In this document: piece by piece, positions 17,721 through 25,914 of the stretch
Layout: each line of letters opens with the position of its first letter
How positions within the stretch are numbered: the stretch's first letter is position 1
Source: Halalkalicoccus sp. CG83
GTDB lineage: Archaea; Halobacteriota; Halobacteria; Halobacteriales; Halalkalicoccaceae
Length of the DNA stretch: 64,000 nt
Assembly (NCBI RefSeq): GCF_037081715.1
Contig: NZ_JAZDDH010000001.1
Span: 372,001 to 436,000 of the forward strand
Direction: 5' to 3'
Made by a program: the position numbers and the translations under genes
The notes under the pieces: model-generated
Databases searched by the model: none
Told to the model about the DNA's origin: nothing
What the model saw: the letters and a program-made list of their open reading frames with translations, nothing else

Positions 17721-18139
17721 ACGATGACCTCGACGTCGCGCCGGCGGGGACCGTCACACTCGACGAAGAGGACCGACTGCCAGGTTCCGAGCGCGAGTTC
17801 GCCGTCCTCGACCGGCACCGTCACGCTCTCGCCGAGCAGCATCGCTCGGAGGTGTGAGTCCGCGTTCTGCGGCTACGCCGCAGAGCTCGTCGAACGGTGT
17901 TCGACGCTGTTATCGTCGATCTCGTCGTGATCCCATCCCTCGTCGGCGATCAGGTCGTCCACGGCGCGCTCGACGTCGCGAAGCAGCCGCGCCTCCGCCT
18001 CGTTCACGACGACGCCGGCGGTCGTGTGGCGGACGAAGACCGTACAGACGCCCTCGGCGTCAGCGGGCAGCACGTCGGCCACGCGGTCGGTCACGTCCCG
18101 AACGTCGGTTCGAGCCTCGGTCTCGACGGTGAACGTTAT
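17714..18139 (-). pseudogene. YjbQ family gene disrupted by a palindromic insert and a lost start codon
   Basis: The whole YjbQ (secondary thiamine-phosphate synthase, UPF0047) sequence is readable in one frame: TFTVETEARTDVRDVTDRV, the FVRHTTAGVVVNE motif, [14 protein letters not shown] and [20 protein letters not shown]. Two defects are visible. The codon where ATG is expected is ATA (18139-18137), and no other start codon is near. A 45-base in-frame insert at 17864-17908, between DDN and ADSH, carries a TAG at 17873-17875. Removing it gives 126 residues, close to the usual length. The upstream part stays open into the UPF0201 gene. It lies downstream of UPF0200 and UPF0201 on the same strand. 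Confidence 0.8.
17864..17908. repeat. 45-base palindromic insert with two perfect hairpins
   Basis: The insert holds TCTGCGGC-TAC-GCCGCAGA (17866-17884) and CGTCGAAC-GGT-GTTCGACG (17888-17906), both 8-base perfect stems with 3-base loops. On the yjbQ strand AAC is found at both borders, which could be a 3-base target duplication. The stop codon lies in the first hairpin. The length, a multiple of three, resembles the in-gene palindromic elements known from Rickettsia, but no family is known to me here. Confidence 0.65.
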
Positions 18140-18173
18140 ACGATCGCTTGGACCGCCCGTTCGAAAAGGGTAG

Positions 18174-18608
18174 CTACCGCCGGTCGTCGGCGTCGCCTGC
18201 CGTGATCGGCCTGCCGTCCTCGGTCGGCGGGGCGACGTGGTCGATGTACGACTCGACGTCGGGCTCGTCCACCCGGACCTCGACGTCGATGTCACCGAGT
18301 TCGCTCTCGTTGCCGACCGCGAAGTTCACTACGCCCTGGAAGGCCGCCTGCTTCTTCAGCGAGAAGGAGAAGTACGGCCCCGACTGTCGACGGAAGAACT
18401 CGCTTCGGGCGGTATCGAGGATCTCCTGGCGGTGCAGCAGTTCGGAGAACCGGCCGAGCGAGTGGGTCGTGGCGTCGATCCCGCCCTCGTGACGATCGAT
18501 CTCGGCATTGGGAAACAGGTTCTCTACGGCGTCGACGACCCGATCGCCGACCTCGGTGTCCTCGATCGGCGCCGTGATCGTCGCCTCGATCCGGTAGATC
18601 GCCGTCAT
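18174..18608 (-). CDS. UPF0201 family RNA-binding-like protein
   Basis: 144 residues. MTAIYRIEATITAPIEDTE, VENLFPNAEI and FSELLHRQEILDTARSEFF match the archaeal UPF0201 family (PF01877 fold, suspected RNA binding, function not established). The start ATG overlaps the stop of the upstream UPF0200 gene as ATGA (18605-18608). This pairing of UPF0200 and UPF0201 suggests a shared RNA- or nucleotide-related task. Confidence 0.85.
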   Translation of the reverse strand: MTAIYRIEATITAPIEDTEVGDRVVDAVENLFPNAEIDRHEGGIDATTHSLGRFSELLHRQEILDTARSEFFRRQSGPYFSFSLKKQAAFQGVVNFAVGNESELGDIDVEVRVDEPDVESYIDHVAPPTEDGRPITAGDADDRR

Positions 18609-19153
18609 CGCTCGATCGCCTCCCCGGTGAGGATCGTCCGGACGCGCTCGCGAAACCGCTCGAGCGACTCGGTGTTCTCGATGCTGACGTCCGCGCGTTC
18701 GATCGCCTCGCCCATTCCGAAGCCGAGTTCGCGCTCGTCGCGGATCTCCAGCGATTCGACGTCGGCGTTGTCGCGTCCGCGGACGCCGATGCGTTCCTCT
18801 CTGAGTTCGAAGGGAGCCTCGACCGCAACGAGCAGGAAGTCCTCGCCGAACGCCTCCTCGAACCGATCGACCTCGGCGCCCGACCGGAGCCCGTCGACGA
18901 GCACCGTCCCGTTCTCCTCGAGATCCTCCTCGATCAACGGCAGCGATCGTTCGGCGATGGCGAGCGGGCCGTCCTCCTCGCGGAGCGCCCGAGCGACCTC
19001 GCCGTGGTGGTCCGCGGGGTCGAGCCCTCGGTTCCGGCACTCCCGGCGGATGACGTCCCCCATCGTGACGACGGGGATTCCGAGTTCGCGGGCGACGGTC
19101 GCGGCCTCCCCCTTGCCGCTTCCCGGCAGTCCGACGGTTCCGATGACGCGCAT
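18605..19153 (-). CDS. UPF0200 family P-loop kinase
   Basis: 182 residues from the ATG at 19153 (MRVIGTVGLPGSGKGEAA). The P-loop GLPGSGKG is at residues 8-15, with TMGDVIRREC and VLVDGLRSGAEVDRFE following as in the UPF0200/adenylate-kinase-like family (dephospho-CoA kinase relatives). The phosphate acceptor is unknown. The frame is open further upstream but with no family sequence. ATGA overlap with the UPF0201 gene. Confidence 0.87.
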   Translation of the reverse strand: MRVIGTVGLPGSGKGEAATVARELGIPVVTMGDVIRRECRNRGLDPADHHGEVARALREEDGPLAIAERSLPLIEEDLEENGTVLVDGLRSGAEVDRFEEAFGEDFLLVAVEAPFELREERIGVRGRDNADVESLEIRDERELGFGMGEAIERADVSIENTESLERFRERVRTILTGEAIER

Positions 19154-19371
19154 TCGGCGGGGATAGACGCGGTCGGCGAATAAGTCCTCTGGGTCTCGTC
19201 GCCCGAACGCGGTGAGTCCCCATCGCAATTCCCCACGTTCTACCCGGGCGCCGGCTGGTCGGTGACGCGACCCCGGTGGATCGACGCTCGAGGCCCCGAA
19301 CCCGTACTGCTCGTACGGGATGCCGGCTTCGCATCCACTGAAGTATCGGTCGACGCCATCGCGACGTTCCC

Positions 19372-19551
19372 TCAATCGTGACGGTACGCCCAGTCCTCGA
19401 GGGGCGTGAACCCGCCCTCGCCACAGGCTCCGCAGCCGTCGGGCGCTTCGTACTGATGTCCCGAGTCGGTGTGCTCCACCACGGTACCCACGTGAACCGT
19501 CTGACACGCGTTACAGACGTACTGCCTCGGACGTTCCGGCGAGTGTGCCAT
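19372..19551 (-). CDS. 59-residue two-knuckle zinc-finger protein
   Basis: An ATG at 19551 opens 59 residues with C13-x2-C16 (YVCNACQTVH) and C40-x2-C43 (GCGACGEGG), then TPLEDWAYRHD. The spacing of two CxxC pairs is that of haloarchaeal zinc-ribbon micro-proteins, many of which are of unknown function. It lies alone, 200 bases upstream of the UPF0200 gene on the same strand. The composition and conserved pairs make it far more likely than the opposite-strand frame. Confidence 0.75.
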   Translation of the reverse strand: MAHSPERPRQYVCNACQTVHVGTVVEHTDSGHQYEAPDGCGACGEGGFTPLEDWAYRHD

Positions 19552-19721
19552 GCTCTCCCCTCACTCCCGACCCGCATAACTGTGATCCCGGTGACTGCGG
19601 TCACGTCTCTAACCTCCATCGGACAGGCACCACGACCGAGACGCGCCACCGAACCGACCGAAACCGGCCAGTCAAAGGGTATAAAGCGAATCGAGGAGTA
19701 AACGCCGAGTGCGACCCATCG

Positions 19722-19796
19722 GGGCACGTAGCTCAGTCCGGATAGAGCGTCGGACTTCTAATCCGACGGTCGTGGGTTCGAATCCCATCGTGCCCG
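19722..19796 (+). tRNA. tRNA-Arg (anticodon TCT)
   Basis: A full cloverleaf: acceptor GGGCACG pairs with CGTGCCC, D stem GCTC/GAGC, anticodon stem TCGGA/TCCGA around CTTCTAA (anticodon TCT, reads AGA), T stem GTGGG/CCCAT with loop TTCGAAT. 75 bases, discriminator G, CCA not encoded. Copies of its 3' end follow downstream. Confidence 0.96.
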
Positions 19797-20236
19797 CTCG
19801 CTCACTCCGTTCACTCGCGGGCACTCTTGAGTCCCCCCTCGCTTCGCTCGCGGGACTCCCATCGTGCCCGTGTACCTTTTTACTCGTCGGGTGTCCTCGC
19901 GCGATCGCGCTGCGGGCACCGCTCCGAGCAAAAAGCTACGCCAAAAAGGCCGCTCGCTCGCTGCGTTCGCTTGCGGAACCCCCCTCGTGCCCGCATACCT
20001 TTTTCCTCGTCGGGTGCGCTCGTTCGACTCGCGAACCGCTCCGGCACAAATCTGCACCATCACCAGAACGCGGAGCGTTCTGGTTAGCAGCCAGAAACCG
20101 CAAGCTTCTGGCGACAAAAAAGGCCACTCGTTCACTCCGGGAGAGCCGGCTCGGCCATGCTTCCATTGCTTCGATCGCGGGACTCCCATCGGACGGCGAC
20201 CGCGCCGCTTTTGATCCGCCCCGCGAGACTCCGACC
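19797..20236. repeat. Degenerate repeats of the tRNA-Arg 3' end and flanks
   Basis: The region between tRNA-Arg and pyrE has no gene. The tRNA end CCCATCGTGCCCG (19784-19796) recurs as ACTCCCATCGTGCCCG (19855-19870), CCCCTCGTGCCCG (19981-19993) and CTCCCATCGG (20183-20192). Two copies are followed by a module reading TACCTTTTT(A/C)CTCGTCGGGTG (about 19872 and 19995). CTCGCTC..T.CGTTC.CT.GCGG and AAAAAGGCC blocks also recur. This looks like tandem remnants of attachment sites from elements that integrated into the tRNA gene. No integrase is present. Confidence 0.65.
20063..20112. repeat. Pair of adjacent hairpins
   Basis: CCAGAACGC-GGA-GCGTTCTGG (20063-20083) is a perfect 9-base stem with a 3-base loop. 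It is followed at once by GCCAGAA...TTCTGGC (20090-20112). Both share CCAGAA/TTCTGG arms. The layout of two short hairpins side by side resembles the insert in yjbQ, though the stem sequences differ. Confidence 0.7.
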
Positions 20237-20758
20237 ATGGCCGACGCGGAACTCATCGAGGCGCTGCGGGAGGCGGAGGCGATCAAATACGGCGAGTTCG
20301 AACTCTCCCACGGGGGGACGAGCGACTACTACATCGATAAGTACCTCTTCGAGACCGATCCCCGCTGTCTCTCCCTGATCGCGCGCGCCTTCGCCGAGCG
20401 GGTCGACGGGGAGAAACTCGCGGGCGTCGCCCTCGGGGCGGTACCACTGGTAGCGGTCACGAGCGTCGAGACCGGCCTGCCGTACGTCATCGCACGCAAG
20501 CAGCAGAAGGAGTACGGCACCGGGAACCTGATCGAGGGCGACCTCGAGGAGGGAGAACGCGTCGTCGTCCTCGAGGACATCGCCACTACCGGGCAGAGCG
20601 CCGTCGACGCCGTCGAGGCGCTCCGGGAGGCCGGCGCCGTCGTCGATCGCGTCGTCGTCGTCGTCGACCGCGACGAGGGCGCCGACGAACTGCTCGCCGA
20701 TCACGGCGTCGAACTCGAGGCGCTGCTCACCGCCGAGGAGCTGCTCGCGGCCGAGTGA
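20237..20758 (+). CDS. pyrE: Orotate phosphoribosyltransferase
   Basis: 173 residues. It has [23 protein letters not shown] at the N-terminus (only partly quoted elsewhere), [15 protein letters not shown] with the catalytic Lys, and the PRPP loop [13 protein letters not shown]. It transfers ribose-5-phosphate from PRPP to orotate in UMP synthesis. The frame is open upstream across the tRNA repeat region, but [15 protein letters not shown] is the family start. Next downstream is a regulator with a related fold. Confidence 0.94.
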   Translation: MADAELIEALREAEAIKYGEFELSHGGTSDYYIDKYLFETDPRCLSLIARAFAERVDGEKLAGVALGAVPLVAVTSVETGLPYVIARKQQKEYGTGNLIEGDLEEGERVVVLEDIATTGQSAVDAVEALREAGAVVDRVVVVVDRDEGADELLADHGVELEALLTAEELLAAE

Positions 20759-20832
20759 GTATCCGTCCCTGTGGTGCTTCAAGGATCGAACTGACCCGAA
20801 CTATTCAAGTTCGTGTAGTGTCGTGGACGCGT

Positions 20833-21546
20833 ATGAACAGAGTCGAGAAGGCCACCCTCCAGTTGGGGGCGGTCTCGATCCTGGGTGTACTCAAGGGGAG
20901 CCGCACCTACGAGGAGCTCGCCGAACTGACCGGGCTTCCGGCCGGCGACCTGAACCGCTACGTCAACGGCCACGTCCTCCCCGGCGTCGAGCGGGCCAGG
21001 GCCGTCGTCGAGGACGTCGGTCGGGAGACGCTGGCGGCGGAGCTCGACGCCCGCATCGAGTTCGACGCGGAGGGGTACGTCGACAACTCGGAGGTCGTCT
21101 TCGACCAGCCCTTTCTGGATCTGGTCGCGCCCGTCGTCGCCGAGTCCTTCGGCTTCGACCGGCCCGACGTGGTACTCACCGCGGCCACCGACGGGATCAC
21201 CCTCGCGGCGGCGATCGCGAGCCACTTCGACGCCCGGTGTGCGTACGCCAAGAAATCGAAGGAGACCGCGGTCGAGGAGTTCATCGAGGCCCGGGAGCGC
21301 CTCGAATCGGGGATCGAGCTCACCTACTACCTGCCCGCCTCGGCGCTACGGTCGGGCGAACGGGTGCTCGTGGTCGACGACCTGATCCGATCGGGCGAGA
21401 CCCAGGAGCTGCTGCTGGAGATCGTCGAGGGCGCCGACGCACACGTCGCGGGCGTCTTCGCGCTGATCGCCGCCGGCGACGAAGGAATCGAGCGCGCCAG
21501 AGCACGGACCGACGGCCCCGTCGACGCACTCACTCGCGCCGACTGA
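20833..21546 (+). CDS. gfcR: HTH-phosphoribosyltransferase regulator (GfcR-like)
   Basis: 237 residues. Residues 1-70 form an HTH domain (KGSRTYEELAELTGLPAGDLNRYVNG) and the rest is a phosphoribosyltransferase domain with the PRPP loop VLVVDDLIRSGETQ. This architecture is that of GfcR, the haloarchaeal activator of sugar degradation genes, once annotated as a second PyrE. The ATG at 20833 is chosen because the HTH starts there. It precedes an NCS2 permease gene on the same strand, so a local role in nucleobase uptake is also possible. Confidence 0.75.
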   Translation: MNRVEKATLQLGAVSILGVLKGSRTYEELAELTGLPAGDLNRYVNGHVLPGVERARAVVEDVGRETLAAELDARIEFDAEGYVDNSEVVFDQPFLDLVAPVVAESFGFDRPDVVLTAATDGITLAAAIASHFDARCAYAKKSKETAVEEFIEARERLESGIELTYYLPASALRSGERVLVVDDLIRSGETQELLLEIVEGADAHVAGVFALIAAGDEGIERARARTDGPVDALTRAD

Positions 21547-21550
21547 ACCA

Positions 21551-21569
21551 GCACGTTCGTGCATATATA
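21551..21569 (+). promoter_or_regulatory. Palindrome abutting the TATA box of the NCS2 permease gene
   Basis: GCACGTTCGTGC (21551-21562) is a perfect inverted repeat, and it runs directly into CATATATAC (21562-21570), a good TATA box about 60 bases before the permease start. The position over the BRE suits an operator. Confidence 0.5.
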
Positions 21570-21628
21570 CTCCAAACAGAGACGAAAACGGTTAAATAAC
21601 GTGGTGTCGCTATGCTCACTCGTGCATC

Positions 21629-23008
21629 ATGTCCATCGGTGACCGCCTCGGCGAGTACTTCGACGTCGAGGAGGGGGGCAGCGACGTCCGGACCGAGACG
21701 GTCGCCGGGCTGACGACGTTCCTCGCGATGTCGTACATCGTCCTGGTGAACCCGATCATCCTGGCCGAGGCGATCACCGTCGAGGGCTACACGCAGGTGG
21801 AGGTCCAGCAGATGCTCGCCATCGCGACGATCCTCTCCGCGTTCGTCGCGACGCTCGTGATGGCGTTCTACGCGAGACGGCCGTTCGCGCTCGCGCCGGG
21901 CATGGGCCTGAACGCCTTCTTCGCCTTCACGGTCGTCCTCGGGTTGGGCGTTCCCTGGCAGACCGCGCTCGCCGCGGTGTTCGTCGAGGGACTGATCTTC
22001 ATCGCCATCACCGCGGTCGGCGCCCGGAAGTACGTCATCGAGCTGTTCCCCGAACCGGTGAAGTTCTCCGTCGGCGCGGGCATCGGCGTCTTCCTGCTGT
22101 TCATCGGGCTCCAGGAGATGCAGATCGTCGTCGCGGACGAGGCGACCCTCGTCGCGCTGGGCGACGTCGCCGGCAGCCCCGTCGCCGGGCTCGGCGTGCT
22201 CGGGCTCGCCGCGACGTTCATCCTCTGGGCACGCGGAATCAAGGGGGCGATCGTCATCGGCATCCTCGGCACGACGGCGACGGGCTGGCTGCTCACGCTC
22301 GCGGGCGTCTTCGAACGCGGCGTCGTCACCCCGGAGACGCTCGTGAGCCCCCAGTACGACGTTACACCACTGGCTGGCGCGTTCCTTGAAGGGCTCCGTG
22401 ACGTCGATCCGCTGACGTTCACGCTGGTCGTGTTCACCTTCTTCTTCGTCGACTTCTTCGACACTGCGGGCACGCTGATCGGCGTCTCGCAGTTCGGCGG
22501 CTTCCTCGACGAGGAGGGCGATCTCCCCGAGATGGAGAAGCCGCTGATGGCCGACGCGATCGGCACCACCGTCGGCGCGATGATCGGCACCTCGACGGTG
22601 ACCACCTACATCGAGTCCTCGACGGGAATCGAGGAGGGCGGCCGAACGGGGCTCACGGCGCTGGTCGTCGCCGCGTTCTTCGCGCTCGCGTTCGTCGCCG
22701 TCCCGCTGATCGCGGCGATCCCCGCCTACGCCTCCTACATCGCGCTCGTCGTCGTAGGGATCATCATGCTCCAGGGCGTGCTCGACGTCGACTGGCACGA
22801 CCCGGCATGGGCCGTTTCGGGCGGGCTGACGATCACGGTGATGCCGCTGACCTACTCGATCGCGAACGGACTCGCCGCGGGGATCATCGCCTACCCGGTC
22901 ATCAGGACCGCGACGGGCGAACCCCGCGAGGTCCGACTCGGGCAGTGGCTGCTCGCGGCCGCGCTCGTGGGCTACTTCTACGTTCAGACCAGCGGCATGC
23001 TGCTCTGA
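21629..23008 (+). CDS. NCS2 family nucleobase permease (AzgA-like)
   Basis: 459 residues with 12-14 hydrophobic segments. It shows the AzgA/COG2252 pattern: VAGLTTFLAMSYIVLVNP near the start, LAPGMGLNAFFAF, and TSTVTTYIESSTGIEEGGRT in the second half. It imports purine bases such as adenine, guanine or hypoxanthine with protons or sodium. It follows the GfcR-like gene, and has its own TATA box and a palindrome upstream. Confidence 0.87.
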   Translation: MSIGDRLGEYFDVEEGGSDVRTETVAGLTTFLAMSYIVLVNPIILAEAITVEGYTQVEVQQMLAIATILSAFVATLVMAFYARRPFALAPGMGLNAFFAFTVVLGLGVPWQTALAAVFVEGLIFIAITAVGARKYVIELFPEPVKFSVGAGIGVFLLFIGLQEMQIVVADEATLVALGDVAGSPVAGLGVLGLAATFILWARGIKGAIVIGILGTTATGWLLTLAGVFERGVVTPETLVSPQYDVTPLAGAFLEGLRDVDPLTFTLVVFTFFFVDFFDTAGTLIGVSQFGGFLDEEGDLPEMEKPLMADAIGTTVGAMIGTSTVTTYIESSTGIEEGGRTGLTALVVAAFFALAFVAVPLIAAIPAYASYIALVVVGIIMLQGVLDVDWHDPAWAVSGGLTITVMPLTYSIANGLAAGIIAYPVIRTATGEPREVRLGQWLLAAALVGYFYVQTSGMLL

Positions 23009-23088
23009 TCGTCGTACTGCCCCACGGTCGTGCGACCGACGGGCACCCGCACCGTACATTCTTCCCGCTCGAAGTCCTACCGACGGTG

Positions 23089-23334
23089 ATGGCACCGATC
23101 CAGTTCTACGAGCTTGACGGCTGTCCGTTCTGCGCGAAGGTTCGAACGACGCTCGACGACCTCGGCGTCGAGTACGAGACCCACTCGGTTCCGAGCAGCC
23201 ACGGCAAACGAACCGAGGTGGAGGAGATCAGCGGCCAGACCGAGGTCCCGATGATCGTCGATCCCGACAACGGGGTCGAGGGGATGCACGAGAGCGACGA
23301 CATCGTCGAGTACCTCAACGAGACGTACGCCTGA
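23089..23334 (+). CDS. Glutaredoxin-like protein
   Basis: 81 residues with a thioredoxin fold: FYELDGCPFCAKVRTTLDDLG contains the CPFC active site at the N-terminus (quoted in part), followed by TEVPMIVDP with the cis-Pro and DDIVEYLNETY. It resembles haloarchaeal glutaredoxin/GST N-terminal-type proteins. It likely reduces disulfides with gamma-glutamylcysteine or a protein partner. ATG at 23089 fits. Confidence 0.85.
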   Translation: MAPIQFYELDGCPFCAKVRTTLDDLGVEYETHSVPSSHGKRTEVEEISGQTEVPMIVDPDNGVEGMHESDDIVEYLNETYA

Positions 23335-23490
23335 GCGAGGGACCCTCTGACGGGCCGGTCCGTACGGATCGACGCGGATTACCCGCCGTCCCGATTGTCG
23401 AACGGCGGCTCCGGTCGAACCCGTCTGAATCTGACGAAGCGGTAGCTGTTCGTCGTTCGATCCTGCTAGATGGAGCTTCCTCCGGCGGAG

Positions 23491-24459
23491 CTACGCGTGT
23501 TCCTCCGGCGGGGTGGTGCGCTCGCGAATCAGCTCGCGGAGCTCCTCGCCGTCGCGCATCGATTCGGCCTCCTCGCGCTCGACGAACGCGGTCCCCTCGA
23601 CCTCGCGTCGGGGGATTCGATCGACGAAGTAGACCGATCGGGTGCGCGTTACCCTTCCGATCGACCCCATGATGCGGGCGCGTTTTTCCGCGGCCTCGGT
23701 GAACGTCGAGTTGCCGGTGAGGACGTTCTCTTCCTCGCTGGTGTCCTCGCCGACGGCCTTGAAGGGCGCACGGTTCGTCGGGTGGACGTCGAAACCGGCC
23801 TGCGTGAGCACGGCGACGATCCCCTCGTCGTCGGGGCTGACGTCGGGGTCGGCGGGCGTGGGTTCGGCGTCGCGGACCTCCTCGGCTCCGTCGAGGACGT
23901 CCACCGGGCTCGTTAGCGGCGCCTCGAACAGCTCCTCGAGCTGCATCGCGACCTCGATCGAGGCGTTCATCCCGTCCTCGTACTTCGAGACCGTTCGCCG
24001 GGAGACGCCGAGCTCGGTCGCGAGCTGGCCCAGACTCCAGCCGCGCCGCTCGCGTTCGTCGGCGAGGACGTCGGCGTCGATGCTGACGTACAGTCCGCCC
24101 GGGGCGGCGTAGATCAGCGGCGGAACCTCCTCGACGAACAGGTCCATCGCGGTGTCGGGGCTGAACGCGGGAACGCCGTGGCGGAAGTAGACCACGCCGG
24201 GCTTGAGCTCCTCGTCACGGGTACGGAGCCCGATGACGAACGGCGTCGCGTCGAGGTACGTGCCGAGCCGGCGCATCTCCCCGCCCGTCGCCGCGTCGAA
24301 GCCGTCGACGTTGCCGAGGATCTTCACCAGGATCAAGTCCGCTCCCCGGCGGGCGGCCACGTCGAAGCTCTTCGGACGGATCGCACACCGGTCGCTCACC
24401 ACGAAGCCCGCGTCCTCGAGCATCGCGGTCACGTTTCCGACCAGTGCTGACCGGGACAT
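23491..24459 (-). CDS. HTH-type transcriptional regulator (COG1395)
   Basis: 322 residues, matching the archaeal family of putative HTH regulatory proteins. An N-terminal nuclease-like domain (residues 1-110, [20 protein letters not shown]) is followed by an Xre/Cro HTH (about 130-180: [26 protein letters not shown]) and a C-terminal domain with [16 protein letters not shown]. The start MSRSALVG at 24459 is preceded by TATA-like sequences that make the message probably leaderless. Confidence 0.85.
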   Translation of the reverse strand: MSRSALVGNVTAMLEDAGFVVSDRCAIRPKSFDVAARRGADLILVKILGNVDGFDAATGGEMRRLGTYLDATPFVIGLRTRDEELKPGVVYFRHGVPAFSPDTAMDLFVEEVPPLIYAAPGGLYVSIDADVLADERERRGWSLGQLATELGVSRRTVSKYEDGMNASIEVAMQLEELFEAPLTSPVDVLDGAEEVRDAEPTPADPDVSPDDEGIVAVLTQAGFDVHPTNRAPFKAVGEDTSEEENVLTGNSTFTEAAEKRARIMGSIGRVTRTRSVYFVDRIPRREVEGTAFVEREEAESMRDGEELRELIRERTTPPEEHA

Positions 24460-24462
24460 GTT

Positions 24463-24490
24463 CCTATATAAGTCATTCGTCCCATATAGG
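24463..24490 (-). promoter_or_regulatory. Promoter with inverted repeat before the COG1395 regulator
   Basis: CCTATAT (24463-24469) and ATATAGG (24484-24490) are inverted repeats 14 bases apart. The distal one is a TATA box at the distance for a leaderless start at 24459. The symmetric pair could be an autoregulatory operator. Confidence 0.45.
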
Positions 24491-24541
24491 TGTTGTGACG
24501 GGTCGGACCCGCGAGCCGCCGTTCTCCCGCGCACGACCGGG

Positions 24542-24551
24542 GGTATATACC
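24542..24551 (+). promoter_or_regulatory. TATA box of tiaS
   Basis: GGTATATACC, a perfect 10-base palindrome, lies 43 bases before the tiaS start, predicting a leader of about 20 bases. Confidence 0.5.
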
Positions 24552-24594
24552 GCCAGTCGAAAGCCGTTAGCCGCTCGGCCGGTTACGACTCCCG

Positions 24595-25860
24595 ATGACG
24601 ACCGTCGGAATCGACGACACCGACTCGCGCACGCGCGGGATGTGCACCACCTACGTCGGCGCTCGGATCGCCGCCGCCCTCCGCGAGCGGGACGTCCGGG
24701 TCGATCGCCCGGCTCTGGTTCGGCTCAACCCCGCGATCGAGCACAAGACCCGGGGCAACGCGGCCGTCGCCGTCCACGCCGACTGCGACCCCGAGACCGG
24801 CTTCGAGGTCGCCCGCGACCTGATCGACCGCCTGGCCGAGACCGACGATCCGAACACACAGCCCGGACTCGTCGTCACGCCCGGTGTCGACCGACCGCCT
24901 GAAGCCGTCCGCGAGTTCGCCCGCCGGGCGGTCCGTGAGCGCCACGACCTCGAGGACGCACTCGCGCTGATCGAGAGGGCCGAGTACCGGCAGGCCGGCT
25001 GGTCGGGCGGACGCGGACGGATCGGCGCGCTCGCCGCGGTGGGCGCCCGGGACGCGTTCGAGGGGTGGACCTACGAGCGGATCAGCTATCGCGAGCGCGA
25101 ACGCTGGGGGACCCCGCGGGAGGTCGATCCGGAGAGCGTCTTCGCTGCCGCCGACGCGGCCTACCCCGAGGCCTGGGACACCGTCGACCGGGGGACCGGC
25201 GACCTCGTCTGCGTTCCGAGCGCCCCGGGCCCGATCCTCCACGGGATCCGCGGCGACGACCCCGAGAGCGTCCGTGAGGTCGCCGACGCGATCGAGAGCG
25301 AACCGATCGAGCGAAGCGCGCTGTTCGTCACCAACCAGGGGACGGACGCCCACCTCCGCGACGGGGAGGTCGCCACCGTCGAGGACGGCCGCGCCTACCG
25401 CCTCGAGGGCCGTGTCGCGAGCGAACCCGAGACGCGCCGCGGCGGCCACGTCTTCCTCGCGCTCGAGGACGGCGGGACGACGATGGCGTGTGCGGCGTTC
25501 GAGCCGACCAAACGGTTCCGGAATCGGGTGCGTGTGCTCCGTTCCGGCGACCGGATCGTCGCCTGCGGCGAGGTCTCGGAGGGGACGCTCAAGCTCGAGA
25601 AGTTCGCGGTGCGCGAGCTGAACCGAATCGCCTACGAGACGCCCGACTGCCCCCGTTGTGAGCGGTCGATGGAGAGCGCCGGACGCGACCAGGGTTATCG
25701 GTGCCGGGACTGTGGGACCCGCGCGGAGCGAAAGGTCGAAGTCGAGATGGACCGCGCGATTGAGACTGGCTGGTACGAGGTGCCCCCCTGTGCGCGTCGA
25801 CACGTCGCCAAACCGCTCGTCCGCGGCGGGTTCGACGCGCCGATACACCCTGAGCGGTAG
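24595..25860 (+). CDS. tiaS: tRNA(Ile2) 2-agmatinylcytidine synthetase TiaS
   Basis: 421 residues. The N-terminal MTTVGIDDTDSRTRGMCTTY motif is the ATP-binding TCKD signature, followed by the FLD domain, an OB-fold (FEPTKRFRNRVRVLRSGDRIVACG, in part) and a C-terminal zinc ribbon, CPRCERS...YRCRDCGT. TiaS attaches agmatine to C34 of tRNA-Ile so that it reads AUA. It is archaea-specific. Length fits the family (about 420). Confidence 0.94.
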   Translation: MTTVGIDDTDSRTRGMCTTYVGARIAAALRERDVRVDRPALVRLNPAIEHKTRGNAAVAVHADCDPETGFEVARDLIDRLAETDDPNTQPGLVVTPGVDRPPEAVREFARRAVRERHDLEDALALIERAEYRQAGWSGGRGRIGALAAVGARDAFEGWTYERISYRERERWGTPREVDPESVFAAADAAYPEAWDTVDRGTGDLVCVPSAPGPILHGIRGDDPESVREVADAIESEPIERSALFVTNQGTDAHLRDGEVATVEDGRAYRLEGRVASEPETRRGGHVFLALEDGGTTMACAAFEPTKRFRNRVRVLRSGDRIVACGEVSEGTLKLEKFAVRELNRIAYETPDCPRCERSMESAGRDQGYRCRDCGTRAERKVEVEMDRAIETGWYEVPPCARRHVAKPLVRGGFDAPIHPER

Positions 25861-25914
25861 GCCGTCGTCCGTGTGGATCCCGTGACTTTTCTCCCCCCAC
25901 GATCCACCCTGCAC

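Noticed and set aside
17873-17875. TAG in yjbQ read as pyrrolysine
   Set aside because: The stop lies in an inserted hairpin element, the start codon is also lost, and no pyrrolysine genes are seen.
19709-20236. In-frame extension of pyrE upstream across the tRNA and repeats
   Set aside because: The stretch is a tRNA and repeat region; the pyrE family start is at 20237.
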